Source: Myxococcales bacterium
GTDB taxonomy: Bacteria > Myxococcota_A > Polyangia > Haliangiales > Haliangiaceae
DNA: 64,000 nucleotides
Direction: 5' to 3'
Assembly: GCA_016794525.1 (NCBI GenBank)
Contig: JAEUJY010000034.1
Span: forward strand, 62,001 to 126,000
Each line of letters begins with the position of its first letter. Position 1 is the first letter of the stretch. The translations under genes were made by a program, and so were the position numbers. This document shows positions 37,134 through 52,423 of the stretch, piece after piece. The notes below the pieces were generated by a model. It searched no databases. It saw only the letters and a program-made list of their open reading frames with translations, and had not been told where the DNA came from.

Positions 37134-37833
37134 CCGGGCTGGCCTTGATCACCCGCGGCTTGGACAGCAGGCTCTTGGCGGCGTTGACGTTGCTCGGCAG
37201 ACCCGACGGCGTCAGCGACAGCTCGTACTTGTGGCTGTTGACGGTGACCTTCGAGTTGGCGAGGTAGACCATCACCCGCGTGGTGGGCAGGTTCTGCAGC
37301 TGCAGCGTCCAGCTCGCGTCGTTGGTCGAGAACGTCTTGTGCACCTCGGGCTGGGCCTCGTTGCCCGACAGATCGAGCACGCACACCGTGACGGTGTAGG
37401 GCGCGTCGGCGTTGCCGCCGGTGCCGCGGAAGCGCAGCGTCGCGCTCTGGCCGGGCATCTGGCTCGACACGAACGTGCGCTCGGCGTTGAGCGCGCCGTC
37501 GTAGATGCGCTCGGTCCAGGTCGAGGGATCGGTCTGGGTGCCCCAGCCCAGGCCGCGCGGGCCGATCTTCATGCTGCCGGCGTCGACGTTGTACTCGTTG
37601 ACCAGCTTCTCGGTCTCGGCGAGGAACTTGGTGTAGTCGTCGACGCACTTCTGCGCGTCCTCGGCGGTGGTGGCCAGGAGCTGGCACACCGGCGCCTGCA
37701 AGATCGGCGACAGCTTCTTGAAGGCGGAGGTCAGCTTGCCCCACTCCGACTGGCACGGGTTGGCCGCGGCGCCCTGGTGGGCGGCGGCGACGAGGGCGAG
37801 GGCGGCGACGGCAGAGGCGGCGAACTTGGTCAT
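37123..37833 (-). CDS. Secreted hypothetical protein
   Basis: A 236-residue exported protein with a clear Sec signal (MTKFAASAVAALALVAAAHQ, cleavage near GAAA-NP). AGGAG stands upstream of ATG 37833. The first part is helical with three Cys (NPCQSEW, APVCQLL, KCVDDY); the second is a beta domain (TVTVCVLDLSGNE, TLQLQNLPTTRVMVYLANSK, KYELSLTP). No family recognised. The gene is divergent from the sigma-54 regulator at 38003, whose control may extend to it (inferred from position only). Confidence 0.65.
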   Translation of the reverse strand: MTKFAASAVAALALVAAAHQGAAANPCQSEWGKLTSAFKKLSPILQAPVCQLLATTAEDAQKCVDDYTKFLAETEKLVNEYNVDAGSMKIGPRGLGWGTQTDPSTWTERIYDGALNAERTFVSSQMPGQSATLRFRGTGGNADAPYTVTVCVLDLSGNEAQPEVHKTFSTNDASWTLQLQNLPTTRVMVYLANSKVTVNSHKYELSLTPSGLPSNVNAAKSLLSKPRVIKASPVKP

Positions 37834-38002
37834 CGTAGATCTCCTGGTTGAATCGACGAGACCGGCTTCAGCACGGCGCGTACCAGCACCCGGCGCGGTG
37901 GATCCGCGGCCTTACGAAGCGCTCGCAGGCCGGCGCGGCGCGACGAGCCGTTCGCGCACGCCGCATCGGCGCGCTGGTACAATGCCTGCTGAACATCGGG
38001 GG
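37834..38002. promoter_or_regulatory. Divergent intergenic region with a -10-like TACAAT
   Basis: This region lies between the secreted protein (minus) and the FHA/sigma-54 regulator (plus). TACAAT at 37978-37983 is a good -10 on the plus strand and overlaps the in-frame ATG at 37982. If it is used, the transcript would begin near 37990 and the ATG at 38003 would be the real start. No convincing -35 or -24/-12 (GG-GC) sigma-54 element was found. Confidence 0.3.
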
Positions 38003-39843
38003 ATGTTCGACCCGGATCTGCTCGACACGATGCCGACCGACGCCACGCCGACGCCTGAGCCATCGCCGCCGACCCGCACGCACCACGAGGCGGCCTCGGC
38101 GGAGCTCGGCGCGGGCTACCTGCTGTGCATCGAGGACGGCAGCTCGCACACCGTGCCGCTGCCCGGCGACGGCGAGCTGACCCTGGGGCGCGACCCCGAG
38201 TGCACGATCCGGCTGGCCGACGCGCAGGTGTCGCGGCGCCACGCGGTGATCACCGCGGTCGCCGACGGCGTCCGGGTCACCGATCTCGACAGCCGCCACG
38301 GCACGTTCGTCAACGGCGAGCGCGTGGCGCGGCCGCGGCGGCTGCTGTCGGGCGACGTGATCACGCTGGGCGGCGCGGTGCTGGTGGTCCACCGCAGCGC
38401 GCGGGCGGTCGGCGTGCGCACCGTCGTCGACGCGGCCGAGCTGTCGACCCGGCTGGAGATCGAGCTCGACCGGACGCTGCGCTACGGCCGCACCGTCGCG
38501 GTGGTGGTGGTGCGCGGCGACGCCGACATCGATCGCGGCCGGCTGATCACCGCGCTGGCCGCCGAGCTGCGGCCGATCGACGCCGCGGCGCTGTTCGGCG
38601 ATCGCGAGCTGGTGGCGGTGCTGCCGGAGCTGGGCGGCGGCGCGGCGGCCGAGGCGGCGGCGCGGCTGCTGCAGATCGTCGGCGGCGGTCGTGGCGGCGT
38701 GGCCACCGCGCCCCACGACGGCTGCGACCTCGACACGCTGCTGGGCGCGGCCCGCGGCGCGGCGACGGCGGCGGCCGCCGGGGTGGTCGCCGCGGCCGAG
38801 TCGGACGTGCTGCGGGTCGAGCTGGGCGACAAGGTGGCGGTGGCCGCCGACCCGGCGATGCGCCGCCTCTACGAGCTGATCCGCCGCCTGGCCAAGAGCG
38901 ACCTGCCGGTGCTGGTGCACGGCGAGACCGGCAGCGGCAAGGAGCTGGCGGCGGCGGCGATCCACCACGGCTCGGCGAGGGCCAAGGGGCCGCTGGTGTC
39001 GATCAACTGCGCGGCCTTGCCCGAGACGCTGGCCGAGGCCGAGCTGTTCGGCCACGAGCGCGGCGCGTTCACCGGCGCCGGCCAGCGCGCCGGGCTGCTC
39101 GAGTCGGCCTCGGGCGGCACGGTGTTCCTCGACGAGATCGCCGACCTGTCGCCGGCGATCCAGGCCAAGCTCCTGCGCGCGCTCGAGGCCGGCAAGATCA
39201 CGCGCCTGGGCGACAACCGCGAGCGCGCGATCGACATCCGGCTGGTCGCCGCGACCCACCGCGACCTGACCCTCGAGGTGGCGGCCGGGCGGTTCCGCCA
39301 GGACCTGCTGTTCCGCCTGAACGCTGCGCGGGTGGTGGTGCCGCCGCTGCGCGACCGACGGCGCGAGCTGATCCTCCTGGCCGAGCACCTGCTGACGGCG
39401 GCGTGCAAGCGGCTGGGGCGCGACCCGCTGCCGCTGTCGACCGACGTCGTACGCGCGCTCTATGCGCACCGCTGGCCCGGCAACGTGCGCGAGCTCAAGA
39501 ACGTCATGGACTACGCGGCGGCGGCGGCGATCGACGCCGACGTGATCGAGCCGTGGCACCTGCCCGACGAGCTGTCGGCGCTGGCCGGCGAGCCGGTGGT
39601 CGATGCGCCGAGCGACGACACCGCGCCCACCGCCGCGGCGCCCACGCCGCCCGCCGGGCGGTTCCGGCCGATCGACGACGAGGTCGCCGAGCTCGAGCGG
39701 ACGCGGATGGTCCAGGCGCTGGCGGCGTGCGACGGCGTGCGCAACCGCGCGGCCGCGTTGATCCAGATGCCGCTGCGGACGTTCGTCACCAAGTTCAAGC
39801 GGTTCGCGATCCAGCCCAGCGAGTGGGAGAAGCCGCGGGCGCG

Positions 39844-39847
<4 letters not shown>
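38003..39847 (+). CDS. FHA, degenerate-GGDEF-like, sigma-54 AAA+ regulator
   Basis: A 614-residue enhancer-binding protein. FHA domain, about 45-130 (LTLGRDPECTIRLADAQVSRRH, DSRHGTFVNGE), binds phosphothreonine. A middle domain (135-270) has the outline of GGDEF, but the motif is lost: LRPIDAAALFGDRELVAVLPEL. The AAA+ domain (about 290-520) has Walker A GETGSGKE, the sigma-54 contact GAFTGA and Walker B VFLDEIADLS. A Fis-type helix-turn-helix ends the protein (RNRAAALIQMPLRTFVTKFK). It activates sigma-54 promoters, probably in response to the kinase whose TTG start overlaps its stop by four bases. An ATG at 37982 would add seven residues. Confidence 0.9.
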
Positions 39848-43665
<3,818 letters not shown>

Positions 43666-43812
43666 TTCGGCGTGCGCGCGACCGCGCGCTGAACGGGCGC
43701 GCCGTTTCGGCTCGGAGATATGCGTTCTGTTTGGCGGCATACCGAATGTGCGCCGCGATCCAGTTGTGGAGGGATACGCCGGCCTGGCACATCGTGTGCT
43801 CACCCCGGAGGC

Positions 43813-45426
43813 ATGATGCAGAAGGTGCTTGCTGGACTCTTGTTGTCGTCGGCCCTGGCTGGTTGTGTCGAGGCTGGCCTCGGCCAGGACGAGGGATGGA
43901 TCGGCCCCGGCAGCGGTGATCGCGAGCAGGGGCGGTGGCAGCTCGGGGGCTTGGCGGACGGGCTACTCGGCCCCGCGCTGGACACCTACCTGGCGGTCCA
44001 CCCCGACGTCACGATCAACGGCACGGCGACCACGCTGTCGGTGACCGCGCCGGTGCTCGCCGGGAGCTGCCTCAAGGCGACCGTTGGCGCCACCACCTAC
44101 CAGTGCGCGGACCCCGCGTTCACCGGCCTGGAGCTGGTGGGGAACACCGGCGCGCCGCGCCTCAAGATCGTCTCGGCCACGAGCTTCGTCATCGCGGGCG
44201 CCGGACGGCACAACGCGACCGGCTACGTGCTGCAGCACAACTCCAACTGGGTCAACTGGCCGGCGGCCCCGACCTGGGTCTCGTACTGCGTCGGGGACCG
44301 CCTGGCGTACCCGCTGGCGGGCGAGGTCAAGCGCGACGGCACGTTCGCGCCGGGCTCGGGTCGGATCACGTTCGCGTGCAGCGAGTACACCAGCGCCGGC
44401 GACAAGCCGCCGGCCCTGACCGACCGGGTCGGCAACGGCGTCGTCGCCAAGGTCATGAGCTGGGGCTACCTGCCGGGGAGCGATGGCGTCGACTGGAACG
44501 GCAGCCCGGTCTACGGCACCGAGTTGTTGCACGCCGCGGTGACCGCTGCGCGCGCCAACTACTGCGGCGACGGCAAGTCGCACACCCTCGACGCGACCTC
44601 GATCCAGATCTTCGACTTCGTCACCGGCAACCTCGCCGAGGACGCCACCGGCGTCATCGCGCCGAGCCCGGCGGACTCGACCGCGCCGCTCGACTCCAAC
44701 GCGTACTCGCTCGAGTCGGTGTGGAAGGGCAAGGATCCCGCCTGGGCGCCGATGTGCCTCTCCAAGCTGCGGTGGCAGGCGCTGCCGCTCGGCGACCGGT
44801 GCGTCAACGGTGTGACGCTCCACGACCCGCGCCTCGATCCGGACTACAAGTTCTGCGACGACTTCCCGGATGTCTTGGCCCTGGCCAACGCGGGCGGGGT
44901 CATCGCGATCAACTCGAAGTGGAATGACCTCGGGCTGTGGCGGTGGAAGCACGCGAGCAACGGCGACTTCTACTCGACCACCGTCGGTTCGTACAACACC
45001 GTCCGTCCGGGCACCAACCCGGCCACCGGCTACGATCCGGTCGCCAACCCGCCGGTCCTCCTCGGCACGCTCCTGACCAGCGCCGGCAAGACCGTGTTCG
45101 AGGCCAACTACGGTCCGAGCGGGACCCCCGACACCGGGACGCTGGTCGCGATCAGCTCGTGCAAGAAGAACACGGACTGGGCGACCGCGACGCCGGCGTG
45201 GCTGGCGGCCAACGGTTACGCCACGAGCTGCAAGGTCGAGGGCTACGTCTGGTCGGTCAAGCCGTCGCCGTCGGTGCAGGCGACGCTGGGATGGGACAAC
45301 CCGCCGATGGTCGAGCTGAAGCTGTGGAAGAAGGGCAGCGAGTACGCCACGTCGGTGGCGGCGCCGGGCGCTGGCTACGCGGTCGTGACGTCGCTGGGCT
45401 GGCTGGTCGCGCGGGCGTCGTACTGA
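43813..45426 (+). CDS. ADYC-domain-type lipoprotein, hypothetical
   Basis: A 537-residue lipoprotein (MMQKVLAGLLLSSALAGCVE; Cys18 after ALAG, a canonical lipobox). The mature protein has about 13 Cys spread through it and the segment AARANYCGDGKSHTLD, which I associate with the 'ADYC' domain described for Myxococcota lipoproteins (here ANYC). SYCVGDRLAYPLAG and WKGKDPAWAPMCLSKLRW are further conserved-looking blocks. Function unknown; envelope location. Two consecutive ATG codons at 43813 and 43816 follow GGAGG; the longer frame from 43720 lies in the AT-richer upstream region (43666-43812), which presumably holds the promoter. Confidence 0.72.
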   Translation: MMQKVLAGLLLSSALAGCVEAGLGQDEGWIGPGSGDREQGRWQLGGLADGLLGPALDTYLAVHPDVTINGTATTLSVTAPVLAGSCLKATVGATTYQCADPAFTGLELVGNTGAPRLKIVSATSFVIAGAGRHNATGYVLQHNSNWVNWPAAPTWVSYCVGDRLAYPLAGEVKRDGTFAPGSGRITFACSEYTSAGDKPPALTDRVGNGVVAKVMSWGYLPGSDGVDWNGSPVYGTELLHAAVTAARANYCGDGKSHTLDATSIQIFDFVTGNLAEDATGVIAPSPADSTAPLDSNAYSLESVWKGKDPAWAPMCLSKLRWQALPLGDRCVNGVTLHDPRLDPDYKFCDDFPDVLALANAGGVIAINSKWNDLGLWRWKHASNGDFYSTTVGSYNTVRPGTNPATGYDPVANPPVLLGTLLTSAGKTVFEANYGPSGTPDTGTLVAISSCKKNTDWATATPAWLAANGYATSCKVEGYVWSVKPSPSVQATLGWDNPPMVELKLWKKGSEYATSVAAPGAGYAVVTSLGWLVARASY

Positions 45427-45479
45427 GGCTGAGGGCGGCGTGAGATCGGCGGCGGCGGCGGGCTGATACACTGGCGCCG

Positions 45480-46145
45480 ATGCGCTGCGGCCTGATCGGG
45501 ATCACCCTCGCGCTGGTCGCGTGCAAGAGCGGCGGCGGCGAAGGGCGCGCCGGTGGTGGTGCGGCGGTGGGCGGGGCGCGCGATGGCGCGGTCGCGGTCG
45601 GGACGGACGCGAACGCGGTGGCGGCGACGACGGACGCGGCGCCGGTCGCGCCGGCGGTGATCGACGCGGGCGCAGCGGCGGTGGACGCGGGGGCGGGGCG
45701 GGCGGCGACGCCGACGCCACCCGGCGTGGTGCGGCTGGTGCTGGTGCACGACGTGCCGCTCTTGCGCTCCGAGGAGAAGGCGCTGCAGCGGGTGACCTCG
45801 GCGCTGGCCCGCGGCAAGCTCAAGGGGACGGTCGTGGACGCCGGCGACGAGGAGGCGGCGCTGTTCGCGGCGTGGACCGCCCAGGTGCCCCCCGAGCCGA
45901 TGCCGCCGCTGCCGGCGGCGTGGGCGACGGCGCCGCTGGTGATCGTGGTCGGCGTCAACCCGCCGAGCGGCGTCGAGCCGAAGCGCCAGAGCAGCGGGCT
46001 CAGCCCCCCGGTCGTCTTCCGCCCTCCGTCGAACGACGCGGTCTTCGTCGCGGGCGGCCGCGCGACCGGCGACACCTTCGACGGGCTGCTCGAGGAGGGC
46101 GGCCTGCTGTCGATGCTCGCCACCTTCGCCCGGAGCGCCCCATGA
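45480..46145 (+). CDS. Lipoprotein, hypothetical
   Basis: A 221-residue lipoprotein ([20 protein letters not shown]; Cys15). Residues 20-85 are a Gly/Ala/Val/Asp low-complexity linker ([20 protein letters not shown]). The globular part ([34 protein letters not shown]) is alpha/beta and unrecognised. Its stop overlaps the next start (ATGA at 46142-46145), and the next gene is a similarly small exported protein, so they form a pair upstream of a protein kinase (54 bases further). Confidence 0.62.
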   Translation: MRCGLIGITLALVACKSGGGEGRAGGGAAVGGARDGAVAVGTDANAVAATTDAAPVAPAVIDAGAAAVDAGAGRAATPTPPGVVRLVLVHDVPLLRSEEKALQRVTSALARGKLKGTVVDAGDEEAALFAAWTAQVPPEPMPPLPAAWATAPLVIVVGVNPPSGVEPKRQSSGLSPPVVFRPPSNDAVFVAGGRATGDTFDGLLEEGGLLSMLATFARSAP

Positions 46146-46618
46146 CCCGCGCCGCGCTGATCGCCACCGCGCTGATCGCCACCGCCGCCGCGCCGGCCCG
46201 CGCCGGCTGGCGCCCGCTCGAGCTGATGCTCATCGACGCCGGCCAGGGCGGCGCCGCGGGCAAGCGCTGCGTCGATCGCGTCGCGGGGTTCTTCAAGGCC
46301 CAGGGCGAGGACGTCGACCTGGTGCGCCGCGATCTGGCGGCGGTGCGGGCCAAGCTGCCGGCGACGCTGCCGCCGTCGGTGCTGGCCTGGACCGACGCCG
46401 CGACCGCGGCGCTGCGCGTCCGCAAGGGCGACGATCCCCTCGACGCGATCGTCGTCATCGACTGCCGGCCCGACGCGCGCACGCTCGACGTCGTGATCGA
46501 CCCCGCGCCGGATGGCGTGGCCACGCTGCGGCTGCGCGCGGTGGCGCTCGAGGCCCCGGTGCTCGAGTGGGTGGCGCGGCGGATCCAGGCGGCGGCGTAC
46601 GTCGGCTTCGAGCCGTAG
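46142..46618 (+). CDS. Exported hypothetical protein
   Basis: A 158-residue protein with a Sec signal ([21 protein letters not shown], cleavage after ARA). The mature part is alpha/beta ([39 protein letters not shown]) with two Cys (KRCVDRV, IDCRP). It ends in a helix ([19 protein letters not shown]). No family recognised. Translation is coupled to the preceding lipoprotein by an ATGA overlap. The long open frame upstream in the same frame is a shadow of that lipoprotein gene. Confidence 0.6.
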   Translation: MTRAALIATALIATAAAPARAGWRPLELMLIDAGQGGAAGKRCVDRVAGFFKAQGEDVDLVRRDLAAVRAKLPATLPPSVLAWTDAATAALRVRKGDDPLDAIVVIDCRPDARTLDVVIDPAPDGVATLRLRAVALEAPVLEWVARRIQAAAYVGFEP

Positions 46619-46672
46619 CCCCGGATTTCTGCACCGGCACCGGCCGGCCCGGGGTGTTACCTTCCGGGCGCC

Positions 46673-49120
<2,448 letters not shown>

Positions 49121-49253
49121 CCGCGGTGTCCGGTGTCCGCGGCGTGCGCAGCGCGTTGGCCGTACATCGGCCACCTCGGGGCACCGCGCCGCGCAAGCGC
49201 TCGGAATCGAACGCGTGTGGGCCTGGCACGCCGCTCGCTTATCGACCGGGTCG

Positions 49254-49457
49254 ATGTCGTTCCGCCTGTTCCAAGCGATGGGTCGAGCGTTGTCATCGCG
49301 ATCCGGGCGCGGCGCCGCCGCCGAGGCCAAGCCCGCACCGCCGCCGCGGGTGCTGCCCGTCACGTACGTCGACGCCCCGGCGCGTCCGGCGCGTGAAGTC
49401 ACCGTCAGGTCGTCACGCCTCGCGCGGGGGACCGCCCCGATCCGGCAGACCGACTGA
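49254..49457 (+). CDS. Microprotein, paralogue of the ORF at 49509
   Basis: A 67-residue basic protein, [20 protein letters not shown] at its start, then a Pro-rich stretch and [14 protein letters not shown] near the end. It aligns over its whole length with the next small ORF: MS-x-RL-x-Q-x-x-G-x-ALS-x-R at the start, VDxP in the middle and VTVRxxRLARGTxP at the end. Two independent copies with the same pattern in the same order argue that both are real genes. Function unknown; the amphipathic, Arg-rich start might contact membrane or nucleic acid, but this is speculation. No strong ribosome-binding site was seen. Confidence 0.5.
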   Translation: MSFRLFQAMGRALSSRSGRGAAAEAKPAPPPRVLPVTYVDAPARPAREVTVRSSRLARGTAPIRQTD

Positions 49458-49508
49458 TCGCCCGAGAACTGGCGCACGCCCCCCGGTTCCCCCTAGGATG
49501 CCCCACGC

Positions 49509-49706
49509 ATGTCGCGGTCGATCCGGCTGATCCAGTCCATCGGGCTGGCCTTGTCGCGCCGCCGCCACGAGCCGGTGGTCGGCGCGGCGGCCCCGCCCGC
49601 GGTCGCCCCCGCGCACGTCGACAATCCGTGGGCCGAGCGCTCGGTGACGGTGCGCGCGGTGCGCCGCCTCGCCCGCGGCACGCGGCCGCCGACCCACGGC
49701 GAGTGA
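49509..49706 (+). CDS. Microprotein, paralogue of the ORF at 49254
   Basis: A 65-residue basic protein, [20 protein letters not shown] at its start, a Pro/Ala-rich middle ([15 protein letters not shown]) and [17 protein letters not shown] at the end. It shares start, middle and end motifs with the 67-residue ORF 52 bases upstream, so the pair arose by tandem duplication. It ends nine bases before the 3' end of the convergent kinase gene. No domain recognised. TAGGAT fourteen to nineteen bases before the ATG may be a -10 rather than a ribosome-binding site. Confidence 0.5.
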   Translation: MSRSIRLIQSIGLALSRRRHEPVVGAAAPPAVAPAHVDNPWAERSVTVRAVRRLARGTRPPTHGE

Positions 49707-49715
49707 GCCGGCCGC

Positions 49716-51320
49716 TCAGCGCCGCAGATCCTCGACGTGGTCGAGGTCGCGGTCGGCGGGCACGTCGATCGTGATCTCGCGCTCGACGCCGAGCTGCGGG
49801 TTGACGAAGCGCAGGCGGTGGCGCCCGGGGCTGAGCTGGACCGTCGCGATGGTCTCGAGGCCGGCGGCCGCGCCGTCGACGTAGACGATCGCCCACGGGC
49901 GCGCGTTGATGCGCACGGTCCGGGTCGCGGGCGCGGCGGGCGCGTCGATCGCGGTGCCGGCGTCGAGGCGCGGCGGGTGGAGCGGCACGCTGCGACCGCC
50001 GTCGGCGCCGCGGGTCGGCGGCGCGTCGGGTGGCGGCGCGTCGGGTGGCGGCGCGTCGGGTGGCGGCGCGTCGACCGGGCCGGCGTCGACGGCCCGCGCG
50101 GCGTCGGGCGTGCCGGCGTCGATCGTCGGCGTGGTCGACGTGGCGCGGCGGCCGCGGATCACCAGCGCGGCCGCGCCGAGCCCCGCGACGGCCAGCGCCA
50201 CCAGCGCGATCGCGCGCCGCGACGACGCCGCCGGCGGGGGCGCGGGCACCGGCGCGGCGACCGGGGCCGCGGGCGCGACGCTCGGCGGCGCGGCGACCTC
50301 GCCCTCGGCGGCGGTGGCGGCCAGCGACCGCGCGGTGTTCGAGCCCGGCTCGCCGTCGTCGAGGAAGCTGTACAGCTCGCTGCCGGCGTCGGCGCCGAGC
50401 TCGGCGTCGCCGTCGTCGGTCGCGCCGTCCCACACCGCGGCCATCCACCGGGCGAGCTGGGTCGCCGGCGCGTCGGCGCGCACCGCCGCGCGGCGATCGA
50501 CGATGTCGTGATCGAGCTCGGCCAGCATCGCGCGCGCGTCGGGGTAGCGCTGCGCGCGATCGAGCGCGGTGGCGCGATCGACGATCGCGGCCAGCGCCGG
50601 ATCGACGTCGGCCGGCCACGGCACCAGCGCGCCGGCGCGGGCCGCGGCCAGGAGCGTCTCGCGATCGTCGCCGGCCCGCGCGCGCGTGCCGGTGAGCAGC
50701 TCGCGCAGCACCAGCCCGACGGCGTAGACGTCGGCGCGCCCGTCGACCGGCTCGCCGCGCGCCTGCTCGGGCGCGAGGTACGCCGGCGTCCCCAGCAGCG
50801 CGCGGTGGTCGTCGCCGGCGAGCGACGCGATGCCGAAGTCGGTGAGCTTGACCTCGCCCGACCACGACACCAGCACGTTGCGCGGCGTGACGTCGCGGTG
50901 GACGATGCCCAGCGGCTCGCCGCCCGGCCCGCGCCGATCGTGCGCGTAGGCGAGCGCGCGGCAGCACTCGCCGGCGACGAACGCCGCGACCATCGGCGGC
51001 AGGCGCTGGTCGCCGGCGCGGGCCAAGGTCGAGCCCAGGTCCTTGCCCTCGACGCGCTCCATCGCCAGGAACACCTGATCGCCGGTGCGCCCGAAGTCGA
51101 ACACCGGGACGATGTTCTGGTGGGTCAGGCCCATCGACAGCCGGGCCTCGCGCAGGAACAGCTCGAGGAAGCGGGCGTCGTTGGCGCGCTCGGGGCGGAT
51201 GCGCTTGACCACCAGCAGCTTCTCGAGGCCGCCGGCGCGCCGCCGCGCCAGGAACACCTCGGCCATGCCACCGCGCGCGAGGGGGCGCACCAGCTGGTAG
51301 CGGCCCATCTCGCGCGGCAT
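49716..51320 (-). CDS. Ser/Thr protein kinase with C-terminal PEGA-like domain
   Basis: A 534-residue membrane kinase. Kinase domain about 8-275: LARGGMAEVFLARR, VVKRIRP, VHRDVTPRNVLV (HRDVTPRN, a myxobacterial variant of HRDLKPxN), DFGIASL and GTPAYLAPEQ. A linker and one transmembrane helix (about 365-388: AIALVALAVAGLGAAALVI) lead to a (DAPPP)n repeat region and a C-terminal PEGA-like beta domain (VRINARPWAIVYVDGAAAGL, LSPGRHRLRFVNPQLG). ATG 51320 was chosen because GRYQLVRPLARGG then begins at residue 7; the longer frame has only Arg/Pro-rich noise. The activating signal and substrates are unknown. Confidence 0.9.
   Translation of the reverse strand: MPREMGRYQLVRPLARGGMAEVFLARRRAGGLEKLLVVKRIRPERANDARFLELFLREARLSMGLTHQNIVPVFDFGRTGDQVFLAMERVEGKDLGSTLARAGDQRLPPMVAAFVAGECCRALAYAHDRRGPGGEPLGIVHRDVTPRNVLVSWSGEVKLTDFGIASLAGDDHRALLGTPAYLAPEQARGEPVDGRADVYAVGLVLRELLTGTRARAGDDRETLLAAARAGALVPWPADVDPALAAIVDRATALDRAQRYPDARAMLAELDHDIVDRRAAVRADAPATQLARWMAAVWDGATDDGDAELGADAGSELYSFLDDGEPGSNTARSLAATAAEGEVAAPPSVAPAAPVAAPVPAPPPAASSRRAIALVALAVAGLGAAALVIRGRRATSTTPTIDAGTPDAARAVDAGPVDAPPPDAPPPDAPPPDAPPTRGADGGRSVPLHPPRLDAGTAIDAPAAPATRTVRINARPWAIVYVDGAAAGLETIATVQLSPGRHRLRFVNPQLGVEREITIDVPADRDLDHVEDLRR
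50026..50070. repeat. Three perfect 15-bp tandem repeats inside the kinase gene
   Basis: The unit tcgggtggcggcgcg is present three times without change and is preceded by a near-copy at 50013-50025. On the coding (minus) strand it encodes the repeated DAPPP of the extracytoplasmic linker. Because the unit is a multiple of three, gain or loss of copies would change linker length without breaking the frame. Confidence 0.85.
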
Positions 51321-51376
51321 CGACGCAAGTATATCCCGCGGTTGACCGCTGATCGGCGTCGCCCCAGAATCAGCGC

Positions 51377-52423
51377 GTGCGCCTCGTGCCCCTCCTGGCG
51401 GCGCTCGCCCTGGCGGCGGGCGTCGCGCCCGTGCACGCGGCACCCAGCGTCGACGCCGTCGTCGTGTGGGCGCCGGGCGTCGATCGCGCGCCGGTGGCCG
51501 CGGCGGCGCGGGCGGCCGGCGTCGGCGTGATCGATCGCTCGCCGGCCCCGGCGCCCCCGCCGGCGATCGCGCCGCTGGTGGCCCAGGCGATCGAGGCCTA
51601 CGACGCGCTGGCCCTCGACGACGCCTGGGCCAAGCTCGAGCGCGCGCGCGCCGAGGTCGACGCCACCGGCGGCGGCGATCTCGGGCCGACCGCGCTGGCC
51701 GATCTGTTCATGTACCGCGCGCTGGTGCGGACCCAGCGCGGCGACGCCAGCGGCGCGTGGGACGAGTGGAGCAGCGCCGCGGTGATCGCGCCGGAGCGCA
51801 CGCTCGATCCCGCGCGGTTCGCGCCGCGGGCGGTGGCCGATCTCGAGCGGGCGCGGGCGGCGGTGGCGGCGCGCGCGCGGGTCCCCCTCGACGTCACCGA
51901 CGCCGCCGGCTGCCAGCTGGTGCTCGACGGCGCGGCCACCGCGCCGACCGCGTCGGTGCTGATGGGCAACCACTGGCTGCGGGTCAGCTGCCCGGGCGCC
52001 GAGCCGTGGGGCATGCGGCTGGCGGTCAGCGCGGCGACCGCGACGGTGTCGGTGGCGGCGCGGCGCAACCTGGCGCCGGCCGACGACGAGCTGCTGGTGG
52101 TCGCGCGCGGCGTCGGCGCGCGCGAGTTCGTGACCGTGGTCGCGCGCGGCGATCTGGTCTGGGTCCGGCGGATCGGCGGCGACGGCCGCGAGCGCGATCG
52201 TCGCACCGTCGCGCTCGGCGATGGCGGCGCGGTGATCGCCGAGGCCGTGGCCGCGCTGATGCGACCCGCGGCGCCGCGGCAGCCCTGGTACCGCAGCCGC
52301 TGGGCGTGGGCGGCCGGGATCGCCGGCGCCACCGCCGCGATCGCGATCCCGCTGACGCTGATCATCGCCGGCGGCGACGCGCCGTCCACGGCGACGGTGG
52401 TCGGCCCCGGAGGTCGGCTGTGA
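51377..52423 (+). CDS. Exported hypothetical protein with C-terminal transmembrane helix
   Basis: A 348-residue protein. A Sec signal opens it (MRLVPLLAALALAAGVAPVHA), then an alpha/beta region (VDAVVVWAPGV), a TPR-like helical region (IEAYDALALDDAWAKLERAR, ADLFMYRALVRTQRGDASGA), a PEGA-like beta segment (GCQLVLDGAATAPTASVLMG, HWLRVSCPG) and a C-terminal hydrophobic helix (WAWAAGIAGATAAIAIPLTLIIAG, residues about 308-330). It thus probably spans the inner membrane at its end, with the bulk in the periplasm. GTG start 51377. The next gene starts inside its stop (GTGA). Confidence 0.65.
   Translation: MRLVPLLAALALAAGVAPVHAAPSVDAVVVWAPGVDRAPVAAAARAAGVGVIDRSPAPAPPPAIAPLVAQAIEAYDALALDDAWAKLERARAEVDATGGGDLGPTALADLFMYRALVRTQRGDASGAWDEWSSAAVIAPERTLDPARFAPRAVADLERARAAVAARARVPLDVTDAAGCQLVLDGAATAPTASVLMGNHWLRVSCPGAEPWGMRLAVSAATATVSVAARRNLAPADDELLVVARGVGAREFVTVVARGDLVWVRRIGGDGRERDRRTVALGDGGAVIAEAVAALMRPAAPRQPWYRSRWAWAAGIAGATAAIAIPLTLIIAGGDAPSTATVVGPGGRL

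Noticed and set aside
49531-49715. Minus-strand short frames upstream of the kinase gene end, such as 49413-49697
   Set aside because: They are antisense to the microprotein gene that has a full-length paralogue, and they lack start signals or similarity.
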